Of a stretch of DNA of 22,268 bases, positions 14,400 through 22,113 are shown piece by piece. Location of the stretch: assembly GCA_002420235.1 (NCBI GenBank), contig DIHQ01000034.1:989-23256 (forward strand), in the 5' to 3' direction. The notes beneath the pieces are model-generated. The model worked only from the letters and a program-made list of their open reading frames with translations, was not told the DNA's origin and ran no database searches. Made by a program: the position numbers and the translations under genes. Positions within the stretch are counted from its first letter, which is position 1. Each line of letters starts with the position of its first letter. Source of the stretch: Flavobacteriales bacterium UBA5692. Its GTDB lineage: Bacteria; Bacteroidota; Bacteroidia; Flavobacteriales_D; Sanyastnellaceae.

Positions 14400-15761
14400 A
14401 TGCTCAAACTAACAAAAGAATACCTCCAAGAGCTCAATGAGCGAATCGATGCCGGAAAAGATTCCGAACTGCGCTTGTCATTGGAAGAATTGCACACAAC
14501 GGACATTGCTGAAGTCATCGACCGGTTGAGTTTCGACCACGCGAGCTACATCTTTCGCCTCCTAGACAATGAGGCGAAAGCTAATGTGCTCATCGAATTG
14601 GACGAGGAACAACGTTCAGACCTACTCAATGCGATGACTGCAGAGGAGATTGCCGAGGAGGTTCTCGAAAACCTCGACTCAGACGATGCAGCAGACGTGA
14701 TGGGTGAACTGCCAGAAACGAAGGCAGAAGAGGTGATTGACCTTTTGGAGGATGTAGAACAGGCCTCTGACATTAGGGACCTACTCAACTACGAAGAAGG
14801 AACCGCTGGAGCCCTAATGGCGAAGGAATTAGTTAAAGTCCATGGAGAGTGGACTGTCACGCGGGCCATCCGAGAAATTCGCCGACAAGCCGATGAACTA
14901 CACCAGGTATACACGGTTTATGTTGTCGATGCCGAAGACCGTCTCACAGGGCGGCTCAGCCTCAAACACCTGCTTTTAGCTGCCGAGAGTACACGTTCGC
15001 GAATCAGCGAGTTGCAATCCAAGAGCGACATTGTCACCATTCTTGCTGAAGAACCGGAAGAGAAAGCTACCAAACTCATGGAGCGCTATGATTTGGTTGC
15101 TCTGCCAGTGGTTGATGAGGACGGGCGACTGCTCGGTCGCATCACCATCGATGACGCCGTTGATGCCATCATCGAAGACGCCGAACGGGACTATCAACTC
15201 GCCAGTGGCATCTCGGAAGACGTCGAATCTAGCGATAGCGTTTGGACGCTCACGCGCGCGCGGCTTCCGTGGTTATTAATCGGACTCGTCGGTGGACTCG
15301 GAGGTGCATATGTGATTGGAGCTTTTGACATCCATGAAAATATGGAAATGGCCCTGTTCATTCCATTGATTGCGGCCATGGGCGGAAATGTCGGAGTGCA
15401 GTCCGCGGCGATTGTGGTGCAAGGTCTCGCTGCCAGCAACATCGTTACAAGCAATATTTTCAGCCGCCTTTCCAAAGAACTCGGCGTGGGCATGATCAAC
15501 GGTGTCATCTGTGCCATCCTCATCCTCGGATCGAGTATGGTGCTTGGCTTCGGGACTTCCCTGAGCCTTACGGTCAGCATCGCCCTGCTTTGCGTTATTG
15601 TATTCGCTGCTTTGTTTGGCACGTTCGTCCCGCTGATGCTTAATCACTATAAAATTGACCCAGCACTGGCTACTGGGCCCTTCATCACCACAGTCAATGA
15701 TATTATTGGCTTGATGATTTATTTCGCTGTTGGCAGCATGGTTGCTGGCTACTTGATTTGA
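14400..15761 (+). CDS. mgtE: Magnesium transporter MgtE
   Basis: A homodimeric inner-membrane Mg2+ channel. From the ATG at 14400 it has 453 residues; an in-frame TTG six codons upstream is less likely. Residues ~1-125 form the acidic MgtE N domain of helical repeats (LDSDDAADVMGELPETKAEE), ~130-250 hold two CBS domains (EEGTAGALM, YVVDAEDRLTGRLSL, LPVVDEDGRLLGRITIDDA), then a linking helix and about five membrane helices from ~residue 280. PLIAAMGGNVGVQSAAIVV and the last-half ATGPFITTVNDIIGLMIYF line the pore; the Asp in TTVND corresponds to the family's Mg2+-selectivity Asp. The N and CBS domains sense cytosolic Mg2+ and gate the pore. Its TGA shares a base with the ATG of the dehydrogenase gene. 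Confidence 0.95.
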   Translation: MLKLTKEYLQELNERIDAGKDSELRLSLEELHTTDIAEVIDRLSFDHASYIFRLLDNEAKANVLIELDEEQRSDLLNAMTAEEIAEEVLENLDSDDAADVMGELPETKAEEVIDLLEDVEQASDIRDLLNYEEGTAGALMAKELVKVHGEWTVTRAIREIRRQADELHQVYTVYVVDAEDRLTGRLSLKHLLLAAESTRSRISELQSKSDIVTILAEEPEEKATKLMERYDLVALPVVDEDGRLLGRITIDDAVDAIIEDAERDYQLASGISEDVESSDSVWTLTRARLPWLLIGLVGGLGGAYVIGAFDIHENMEMALFIPLIAAMGGNVGVQSAAIVVQGLAASNIVTSNIFSRLSKELGVGMINGVICAILILGSSMVLGFGTSLSLTVSIALLCVIVFAALFGTFVPLMLNHYKIDPALATGPFITTVNDIIGLMIYFAVGSMVAGYLI

Positions 15762-16702
15762 TGACACACGTCGCATTTCTCGATACGGTCCATGAAGTGC
15801 TTTGGGACAGGTTGACAGCTGCAGGATTGCATTGTGTGCATGCCGAAAACACTTCGCGCGATGACGTGCTTCAAGGGGCCTTATCGGCTTGTACAGGCCT
15901 TGTTTTGCGCTCTAGAATTGCCGTAAACTCCGAACTCCTTGACGCCTTGCCAAATTTAAAGTGGGTCGCCCGCAGCGGTGCGGGATTGGATAACATTGAT
16001 GTTGCTGAGGCCGAACGGCGCGGAGTACAAATCATCTCCTCTCCTGAAGGCAATGCCACGGCAGTTGGGGAACATGCTGTAGGACAGCTTTTAGCCTTGC
16101 TCAATAAATTAGTCCGTGCCGATCAGCATGTTAGGGATGGCGGTTGGAACCGGGAAATTCACCGTGGGCTAGAGCTCGAATCGAGGACGGTGGGCATCAT
16201 TGGGTTTGGTAATATGGGACAATCGTTCGCACGGTGCCTTCGAGGTTTTGGTTGTCGAGTTTTAGCCTACGACAAGTACACATCGGGTTTCGCCGGTGAA
16301 TCCGGTGTGGAAGAATGCCAATTGGACGACTTAAAACGATTTGCGGATGTGGTTTCTCTGCATGTCCCATTGACGACAGAAACCCGCGGCATGGTTGATT
16401 CAAAATGGCTTTCAGAATTCGATCATCCTTTTTTCCTTTTGAATACAGCCCGTGGAGAAGTCGTAAAAACCAGAGCCATCCTTCAAGCCTTGAATACCGG
16501 CATATTGGCAGGGGCAGCGCTCGATGTATTGGAATTTGAAAAGCAAAGTTTAGATGGATTGACAACTCGACCAGCCGTCTTACAAGATTTACTAGAACAT
16601 CCCAATACCGTACTCTCGCCGCACGTTGCAGGCTGGAGTAAAGAAAGTTACTTTAAGCTCAGCAGCGTGCTTGCTGATAAAATTCTGACCTACTGGGTAT
16701 AG
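15761..16702 (+). CDS. D-2-hydroxyacid dehydrogenase, D-3-phosphoglycerate dehydrogenase-like
   Basis: NAD-dependent dehydrogenase of 313 residues, most like the short SerA-type enzymes of Bacteroidota. Seen: ARSGAGLDNIDVAEAERRGV, SPEGNATAVGEHAVGQLLAL, the Rossmann motif VGIIGFGNMGQSFA, DVVSLHVPLTTETRGM, NTARGEVV with the substrate Arg, DVLEFEKQS with the catalytic Glu, and SPHVAGWS with the catalytic His. It lacks the C-terminal ACT regulatory domain of long SerA proteins, so feedback by serine through ACT is not expected. It may make 3-phosphohydroxypyruvate for serine, or act on another 2-hydroxyacid; sequence alone does not decide. ATG at 15761 overlaps the mgtE TGA; a TTG just before is unlikely. 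Its end overlaps the convergent hypothetical gene by 13 bases. Confidence 0.87.
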   Translation: MTHVAFLDTVHEVLWDRLTAAGLHCVHAENTSRDDVLQGALSACTGLVLRSRIAVNSELLDALPNLKWVARSGAGLDNIDVAEAERRGVQIISSPEGNATAVGEHAVGQLLALLNKLVRADQHVRDGGWNREIHRGLELESRTVGIIGFGNMGQSFARCLRGFGCRVLAYDKYTSGFAGESGVEECQLDDLKRFADVVSLHVPLTTETRGMVDSKWLSEFDHPFFLLNTARGEVVKTRAILQALNTGILAGAALDVLEFEKQSLDGLTTRPAVLQDLLEHPNTVLSPHVAGWSKESYFKLSSVLADKILTYWV

Positions 16703-17088
16703 CGATAGACCAAAACTTCTGCTAAACCTTTGATCCTGATATGAACCACGTCATTGCCGGGATCTCTGTATGGTATTAAATTGAATGATTTCACTTCCGT
16801 CACGATCGACTTTGAAAGATTACTGCTGCCATTGTGATGAAGCTCCAGAAGGACTTGCCGAGGGAGCGACTTGGTTGGCGCTCCAGAAGAAAGCAACATA
16901 AAATCATCCTGACCTTGGCTACGATACTTAATCCGAAGCACAAGTGCATCACCTTCCACCCTTGCCTCGAGCATCTCGAAAGAACCTTTTAATGCCTTCG
17001 AAGTTGCTTCAGCTTCAGTCGTGATTGGGGCTGAACAGCTTAGGCCCTGCCAAACTAAAAACATAGAAGCGACAAGTCGAATTTCCAT
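16690..17088 (-). CDS. Small exported hypothetical protein, possible lipoprotein, downstream of the secreted protease
   Basis: A 132-residue protein starting MEIRLVASMFLVWQGLSCSAP: a short signal-like hydrophobic stretch and a Cys at residue 19. The residues before that Cys (Gly-Leu-Ser) are only a poor lipobox, so lipid attachment is uncertain. The rest is predicted beta-rich: GSFEMLEARVEGDALVLRIKYRSQGQDDFMLLSSG, then LELHHNGSSNLSKSIVTEVKSFNL. It resembles a domain I recall from Bacteroidota lipoproteins, but I cannot name a function. Longer upstream starts would overlap the protease gene and lose the signal peptide, so the ATG at 17088 is chosen. The gene begins 4 bases after the protease stop, which suggests co-expression. 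Confidence 0.7.
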   Translation of the reverse strand: MEIRLVASMFLVWQGLSCSAPITTEAEATSKALKGSFEMLEARVEGDALVLRIKYRSQGQDDFMLLSSGAPTKSLPRQVLLELHHNGSSNLSKSIVTEVKSFNLIPYRDPGNDVVHIRIKGLAEVLVYRYTQ

Positions 17089-17092
17089 GACC

Positions 17093-19339
17093 TCATTCAA
17101 GCAGTACTCGTGCAGTTTGGATTTGGCCATTCCACTCCACGCGAAGTATGGCCCACCCACGTGGCCAAGAAGTTGTTGTAATACGAGTATCGCCTGCAAT
17201 TATCACGTGCGATGCGATGCTTCGCCCAGTCATATCATAGGCTCGTACCGAAGCACCAGAGCCGACTCCATGAACATAAATCATATCTCTGGCAGGGCTT
17301 GGATAAACAGACAATACATTCTGAGGTGCTTCTGACACGTTCATCTCGTCCGTGCAGAATAACTCAAAGTCCACTTCGCCAAATTCTCCACCATCAACAA
17401 TTACCTCCTCTTGAGGACCAAGAATTGTCCACCCGCCTTCTCCGTAATCACAGCACATTCCATCACCCCAGCTATCATAAACGCGCAAGATGTAACAACC
17501 GTCCTCCAAGCACAGAGGAACTGCAACGACTTGACCGTCCTGATCATCTTCATAGGGCCCCCCCTCATAAATCACTTGCCCCAACCGGCGCAAATCCCAG
17601 GTAGTCTCCGAACCATAATCATCTAAAACTAACTCAAGCGTGAAATCATGAGTGTCTCCAGCGAATGCTGTGAAAGATGTTTCAACTGAATTATTGAAAG
17701 AGTTTTCATCATCTCCACCGTTTACGGCTATCACGTAGATATCCACGGTCGTGTTACCGTCTGGAACCTCAAATGCTGGAAGGGATACCGTGGTCGATTC
17801 ATACTGTTCCAAGGAACCAGTCCAAGAAGATGTTTGTTCCTCACCTCCGTCGATTGCATAGCCGAGGACGACGGAGGTCAACTCATCCGTGCCTTGATTG
17901 GTCAGATTTATTTCAATTACTACTTCACCCCCACCACAAATAACCCCTTCCGGTGCACCGCTTATGCCTATACCGAGGTCCACAGCGAATGAATTAACAC
18001 ATCCTTGACCGGGATAACCGTCCAATACCTCCAGACCCAACCCTAACGGATCTATGTACTCTGCAATGCCATTATTAAAGCTTACGCCCATCCGCCCGTA
18101 ATAATCAAATTGACCATTGTTTACTGTTCCTTGGCATAAGGCTGCACCACCGTAAAGTTGACCAATAATGCGATGATTCTGATCAAACAGTGGAGAACCC
18201 GAAGATCCACCTTCGGTGACGCCGTCTTCCCACTCGTCTATCCACCAAACGGCAGCTCCAGCAGCATTAGCGTGGTAAGCGGCATCTTCGTCAATGCAGA
18301 TTTTCTTCAAGTCACCTGCTGGATGGTGGATTCCGGTGGTGTTCTGAACATTCGTCGCATCCGTTCCATCCCAACCCGCATAAAAGACGTCATAACTTAA
18401 TGGAGGCGTCTCATCTAATAATAAAAGCGCGAAGTCAGAAGCCCCGCTATTTTCAAGAATTTCCGCCCCACTGACAGTTTGATTTGTTGGCCCATTGTTG
18501 CCTGTGCATCCAGCTGTTTCATGGTTGAAAACAAATGTCCAATTCCCAACATTTCCACCAAGACAGTGGTTGGCAGTGAGAAAAAGGGGTGTTCCATCCT
18601 GGGCTGTATTATTAACGAGGGCGCCAGTACATACTGCATATCCACCGGAAAGAATCAATGCAACCGATCGCTTCTCGCACTGCCACGTCGCTCCTTGAGG
18701 GCAATTGACGTTGATATTACAGGCACCAGAATTGCCATACGGGCCTCGCTCTACTCCTAATGATTCTGCAATGAGTGAAGCCTTACCAATCACATCACGG
18801 TAAGCATGCACCACTTGATCAATGGTCAAGATCACCTCGTCCATTTGATGCACTGTACACTGAATCTCCACCACAGCAGCATCTCCCGCAACCAATCCAG
18901 TTGCAAGTCCACCCCAAGATTTGTGATTACGATGATCAAAGGACCCAATAAATTCGATGGCTTCACGATTCCATATGAACAGCTTTGCACCCTTGGGAAG
19001 TTGAAATTCCGAAAATCGCAATCCAACGGCCAAGGCTCCTGGTGATTCAATCACCGTGCGCCACACCGCGATTCCTTCCATCACATCCCAGTACCCGTGC
19101 TGAAGACCGATGTCGACATCAAACTCTTCACCAAAACGCCAGGGCGCAGATTTCACAGCATCGGTCACCTCATCAGCTGCGCGCAACACATCCAAATCAA
19201 TCCCAGGCATTCGGTGTACAGGGACATAATTCAACGTAGGGTTAGTCTGCCACATGGGCTCACCGCCGTGTGGGACTTGCGCAGAAACATTTAAGGATAA
19301 AATCAAGGGCATCAGCCCCATGAAAAATCGTTTTGTCAT
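17093..19339 (-). CDS. Secreted trypsin-like serine protease (lysyl-endopeptidase-like) with T9SS C-terminal sorting domain
   Basis: A 748-residue exported protease from the ATG at 19339, which gives a signal peptide ending LNVSAQ (residue 21); an ATG 14 codons upstream only adds a non-signal extension. Residues ~25-200 are an N-terminal region, probably a propeptide. The S1-type protease domain (~205-445) has the triad H258 (FLTANHCL), D302 (GASDFALLLL) and S380 (EGGSSGSPLFDQ), with several Cys (207, 213, 221, 237, 259, 278) that could form disulfides as in Achromobacter/Lysobacter lysyl endopeptidases. Residues ~452-558 look like a CARDB/Ig-like domain, ~565-662 a Cys-containing Bacteroidota secretome domain (YDSWGDGMCCDYGEGG), and ~675-748 the type IX sorting tail (VYPSPARD, YDMTGRS, RVLLE). 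It should be secreted by T9SS to the cell surface or medium. Lysine specificity is not established. Confidence 0.9.
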   Translation of the reverse strand: MTKRFFMGLMPLILSLNVSAQVPHGGEPMWQTNPTLNYVPVHRMPGIDLDVLRAADEVTDAVKSAPWRFGEEFDVDIGLQHGYWDVMEGIAVWRTVIESPGALAVGLRFSEFQLPKGAKLFIWNREAIEFIGSFDHRNHKSWGGLATGLVAGDAAVVEIQCTVHQMDEVILTIDQVVHAYRDVIGKASLIAESLGVERGPYGNSGACNINVNCPQGATWQCEKRSVALILSGGYAVCTGALVNNTAQDGTPLFLTANHCLGGNVGNWTFVFNHETAGCTGNNGPTNQTVSGAEILENSGASDFALLLLDETPPLSYDVFYAGWDGTDATNVQNTTGIHHPAGDLKKICIDEDAAYHANAAGAAVWWIDEWEDGVTEGGSSGSPLFDQNHRIIGQLYGGAALCQGTVNNGQFDYYGRMGVSFNNGIAEYIDPLGLGLEVLDGYPGQGCVNSFAVDLGIGISGAPEGVICGGGEVVIEINLTNQGTDELTSVVLGYAIDGGEEQTSSWTGSLEQYESTTVSLPAFEVPDGNTTVDIYVIAVNGGDDENSFNNSVETSFTAFAGDTHDFTLELVLDDYGSETTWDLRRLGQVIYEGGPYEDDQDGQVVAVPLCLEDGCYILRVYDSWGDGMCCDYGEGGWTILGPQEEVIVDGGEFGEVDFELFCTDEMNVSEAPQNVLSVYPSPARDMIYVHGVGSGASVRAYDMTGRSIASHVIIAGDTRITTTSWPRGWAILRVEWNGQIQTARVLLE

Positions 19340-19402
19340 GGTCTTACGTAATACAGTTAAATGCAAAATAACTCGAACCATGTAGGTATACCTTTTTCAA
19401 CG

Positions 19403-19430
19403 AAAAAATCCTAACGAAGACCAAGGATTT
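19403..19430 (-). terminator. Rho-independent-like terminator after exbD2
   Basis: On the minus strand AAATCCT (19430-19424) and AGGATTT (19412-19406) pair as a 7-bp stem with an 11-base loop, followed by further Ts to make a run of six. It lies 25 bases after the exbD2 stop, where the operon should end, and before the protease start at 19339. The stem is AT-rich and short, so strength is uncertain. Confidence 0.5.
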
Positions 19431-19454
19431 CAAATTTCACTTGGTGAGTCGCAA

Positions 19455-19928
19455 TCAATACTCAGAATTGGTACGCTCGCGGCTCGATGCTGAATAAAGT
19501 ACTTTCAAAGCAGATGCCTTTCTCAGCTCTTGCTTCACGTCTGTCACAATACCCATTTTAGTGTCTTTATCCACCTTAAGGCTAACCCACATTTTGCTTT
19601 GCTCCGCTTCCGCGAGGGTCAAACGTTCCGTACTGACCCAGTCTTGTATAAGGTCAGGAGTAGAAAACGCATCGTTGAGCTGCATAATTGGCTCCGTTCC
19701 GTAGCGGCGGTCCATAGGAACACCGATATTCACATAACGAATCAAGTGCTTCTTCTCAATCTTATAAAGTTCTGAAGCCTCGGGGCGGATTAACCGCACC
19801 TTCTCTTCTTCCGTGCGCAAGACCGTTGCCACCATAAAGAAGAACAACAGCATGAATACGATGTCAGGAAGAGAAGCGGTTGAAATGGCCGCCATACCGC
19901 GCTTATTGCCTTTCTTGAACTTTCCCAT
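19455..19928 (-). CDS. exbD: ExbD/TolR-family biopolymer transport protein, second copy (ExbD2)
   Basis: A 157-residue proton-channel subunit. The N-terminus is basic (MGKFKKGNKRG), followed by one membrane helix (~20-38) with the key Asp22 in TASLPDIVFMLLFFFMVATV; this Asp carries protons in ExbD/TolR. The periplasmic part ends with WVSLKVDKDTKMGIVTDVKQELRKASALKVLYSA, the normal ExbD fold. Upstream in-frame ATGs lie inside exbD1 and lack conserved sequence, so the ATG at 19928 is chosen; it starts one base after the exbD1 stop. With ExbB and ExbD1 it should form a heteromeric motor driving TonB-type energy transfer. It is the last gene of the cluster, followed by a hairpin. Confidence 0.92.
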   Translation of the reverse strand: MGKFKKGNKRGMAAISTASLPDIVFMLLFFFMVATVLRTEEEKVRLIRPEASELYKIEKKHLIRYVNIGVPMDRRYGTEPIMQLNDAFSTPDLIQDWVSTERLTLAEAEQSKMWVSLKVDKDTKMGIVTDVKQELRKASALKVLYSASSRERTNSEY

Positions 19929-19929
19929 A

Positions 19930-20754
19930 TCAGTAGTATGTTGATCCTTCGCGTGGCTCAGCCTCAGAAATACGCTGGGGATATACCGAGCGAACGGCGA
20001 TGATTTTATCCAACAAAGACTTATCCTCAGAATTGCGGTCATACAAATCCTCCAACTCTTTATAGCTTCGCCCAAACTTCGCAATGGCCAATTCATCGCG
20101 CAACTCATTTACCGCCGACTGCAATTCGTTTTGCACCTGGAGGTAGGTGTCGTAGGTTGTTGCGTTATCGTTTTGCATGGAAATCAAAGCTGACGGTGGA
20201 AGCTCCTTATAGTCACCACCGAGCAATTCAATCGTCATCAGCTTTTCCTTCCACTTTTCCAGCACCTTGGTAAAATTTTTCTTTCGGCTGTCATCTTCTG
20301 AAGCAGCAACGAACGCTTCGTATTCGGCAATACTCAGCTTTACATCGGATTTGCGAACCCAAAGGCGTTCCGGAAATGCAGCGTTCGTTTTTCCATTGGT
20401 GCCCGTTATCATTTCGACCTCCCGATTCTTGCCTACGGTCTCCCGTCCAACAGGGTGAGATATGATACCGTCGCCGGTAGCGATTAAGAAATTCTTGGCC
20501 TTGTCCTTAAGGTCCAAAATGTCCGATGGTTCACCTTCAACGAGCAACGCATCCAAGAAATTGACTTTTACGTTGAATACGTTCTGCTCCTTTGCTTGAG
20601 GTATATCAATATCAGGTGGAACCGGAGGAGGCAATTGGCGCTTGATGCCTTCATCCGAATCAATGGTAGTAGTAACCAACCAAAAGATCAGGAGCAGGAA
20701 GGCAATATCCGCCATGGAGCCAGCATTGATTTCCTGTAATTCTCGCCGTGCCAT
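19930..20754 (-). CDS. exbD: ExbD/TolR-family protein with an enlarged periplasmic domain (ExbD1)
   Basis: A 274-residue ExbD homologue, about twice the usual ~140. The start MARRELQEINAGSMADIAFLL has the membrane helix at ~15-31 with the proton-carrying Asp16. After a Pro-rich segment (QLPPPVPPDIDIPQ, 40-53), an extra region of ~110 residues (roughly 75-185) lies before a recognisable ExbD end: SMQNDNATTYDTYLQVQNELQSAVNELRDELAIAKFG. The extra part holds a charged, likely helical stretch (DDSRKKNFTKVLEKWKEKL). I do not recognise a named domain in it. It starts 3 bases after the 4-TM gene and abuts exbD2. Motor role is inferred from family; the insert's job is unknown. Confidence 0.88.
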   Translation of the reverse strand: MARRELQEINAGSMADIAFLLLIFWLVTTTIDSDEGIKRQLPPPVPPDIDIPQAKEQNVFNVKVNFLDALLVEGEPSDILDLKDKAKNFLIATGDGIISHPVGRETVGKNREVEMITGTNGKTNAAFPERLWVRKSDVKLSIAEYEAFVAASEDDSRKKNFTKVLEKWKEKLMTIELLGGDYKELPPSALISMQNDNATTYDTYLQVQNELQSAVNELRDELAIAKFGRSYKELEDLYDRNSEDKSLLDKIIAVRSVYPQRISEAEPREGSTYY

Positions 20755-20757
20755 TTT

Positions 20758-21237
20758 TTACTTCAGTGCGCCGCGAATTTCAGCAACGACAATGGTTAAA
20801 ACAGATAATCCACCTAACAAGTAAACGAAATATAACCCGCCACCCGCGAACAAGCTCTCACCTGCGGAGACTTGAATGCCACTTGCCTCATAAGCTCGTA
20901 AAACGGTGTCGTCGGCCAGTACGAAGAAGCTCAACAAACCGATGACCACGAAAGCCGCAAAGCCGACGAGTGTACCCGTCACGCTTTTCGAATCATTTAT
21001 CAACTTCACGGCGAGGAATCCCAGACCGAACAAGACAGCAGCCGCCGAACAAGCAATTCCAACGATGTAAATGATGTAAAATAAGCCGTCGAGGAGGGCG
21101 CCGTAACGTTCCTGTCCTTCGACAAAGGTCTCGTCGGCCCCGCTACGGGACGTAATCATGTAGCTCAGCAACACGCCAGCTACAATGATGCCAATACGCA
21201 GCACCGACAATCCGAAACGTAATCCTTTATCACCCAT
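20758..21237 (-). CDS. Four-TM membrane protein of the ExbB-ExbD cluster, function unknown
   Basis: A 159-residue integral membrane protein with four predicted helices at about 8-28, 49-78, 86-108 and 132-154, and short polar loops (GADETFVEGQERYG; ADDTVLRAYEASGIQVSAGE). No enzyme or transport motif is visible. It lies between exbB (20-base gap) and exbD1 (3-base gap) on the same strand; I recall a similar small membrane protein in this position in other Bacteroidota. It may be a structural or assembly subunit of the motor complex (inference from position). Function unassigned. Confidence 0.82.
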   Translation of the reverse strand: MGDKGLRFGLSVLRIGIIVAGVLLSYMITSRSGADETFVEGQERYGALLDGLFYIIYIVGIACSAAAVLFGLGFLAVKLINDSKSVTGTLVGFAAFVVIGLLSFFVLADDTVLRAYEASGIQVSAGESLFAGGGLYFVYLLGGLSVLTIVVAEIRGALK

Positions 21238-21258
21238 GATTTTTCTAAGTTAAGAGGA

Positions 21259-22113
21259 TTATTTACCCTGCATTTTTCGCTTGTACAACAAATCAACAAG
21301 GTCCATAGAAGCCTCTTCCATATCTAATACAATGCTGTCGATCTTGGACAAGATATAGTTGTAGAAAATCTGGAGGATGATTGCCACAATCAAACCGGAT
21401 ACGGTAGTGATCAATGCCACCTTAATACCACCTGCTACGATTGAGGCATTAATGGTATTCGCTTCAGCAATCTTATCAAAGGCTGAAATCATACCGATTA
21501 CCGTACCCATGAAACCCAACATCGGCGCCAGGGCGATGAACAAGCTAATCCAGCTCAATCCGCGCTCCAACTTAGACATCTCCACGCTGCCGTAGTCCTC
21601 AATGGCCTTTGCTACTTCTTCGTAGCTACCAGCAGAACGGTCTAAGCCTTGGTAGAAGATGGTCGCAACCGGACCACGGGTGTTGCGGCATACCTCTTTA
21701 GCTGCCTCCTCGCCACCGTTGCCCAGCGCTTCTTCTATACCTTCAACTAACTGTGCAGAGTTAGTGGTCGCCATGTTCAAGTAGATGATGCGCTCGATAG
21801 CCAAGGCCAAACCAAGGATTAAACAAATCAGAACGAACGCCATGAAGGTTGCGCCACCTTCGATAAAATACTTCTTCACGGTTTGGTGAAAACTCAACAC
21901 TTCGCGTGTCTCCTCTGGAGGCTCATCCATTGCAACAGCAGAAGCCAAAGCAGTGGAATCGACAGTCGTTGAGTCGGCAGCTTCAACGAACGTCGAATCT
22001 ATTGTCGTGGAATCAACGGCCATTTCCATCTCAGTGTCCTGTGAGAAAAGTACGGCTGGCGATTGTGCCATTATCAACCCTGCCAAAGCAAGGAGAGTAA
22101 ACAACTTCTTCAT
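21259..22113 (-). CDS. exbB: MotA/TolQ/ExbB-family proton channel protein with a DST-rich N-terminal extension
   Basis: A 284-residue channel subunit that, with ExbD, uses the proton gradient to energise outer-membrane transport. Residues 1-25 look like a signal peptide or membrane anchor (MKKLFTLLALAGLIMAQ). Residues 33-54 hold four Asp-Ser-Thr units, followed by an acidic stretch (DEPPEETRE). The MotA/TolQ/ExbB domain begins near 75, with membrane helices at about 90-110, 186-209 and 228-252, and the pore segment LAPMLGFMGTVIGMISAF (195-212). Longer upstream starts would cover the promoter region; the ATG at 22113 gives the clear N-terminal signal. The gene leads the four-gene cluster and has a TACATTTG box upstream. 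Confidence 0.92.
   Translation of the reverse strand: MKKLFTLLALAGLIMAQSPAVLFSQDTEMEMAVDSTTIDSTFVEAADSTTVDSTALASAVAMDEPPEETREVLSFHQTVKKYFIEGGATFMAFVLICLILGLALAIERIIYLNMATTNSAQLVEGIEEALGNGGEEAAKEVCRNTRGPVATIFYQGLDRSAGSYEEVAKAIEDYGSVEMSKLERGLSWISLFIALAPMLGFMGTVIGMISAFDKIAEANTINASIVAGGIKVALITTVSGLIVAIILQIFYNYILSKIDSIVLDMEEASMDLVDLLYKRKMQGK
21952..22017 (-). repeat. DST-type short peptide repeat region in exbB
   Basis: Codons 33-54 of exbB encode VDSTTIDST, then FVEAA, then DSTTVDST: four Asp-Ser-Thr units at residues 34, 39, 47 and 52. The DNA copies differ in codon use, so this is a peptide-level repeat. It lies between the N-terminal hydrophobic stretch and the first channel helix, where a periplasmic linker is expected. 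Confidence 0.7.

Noticed and set aside
15194..15776. Two overlapping open frames on the minus strand within mgtE
   Set aside because: Both are antisense to the conserved MgtE membrane domain and have no signal or family features.
19929..20108. Longer N-terminal extension of ExbD2
   Set aside because: The extra 60 residues lie inside exbD1 in another frame and lack conservation; the basic MGKFKKGNKRG start just before the membrane helix is the normal ExbD form.
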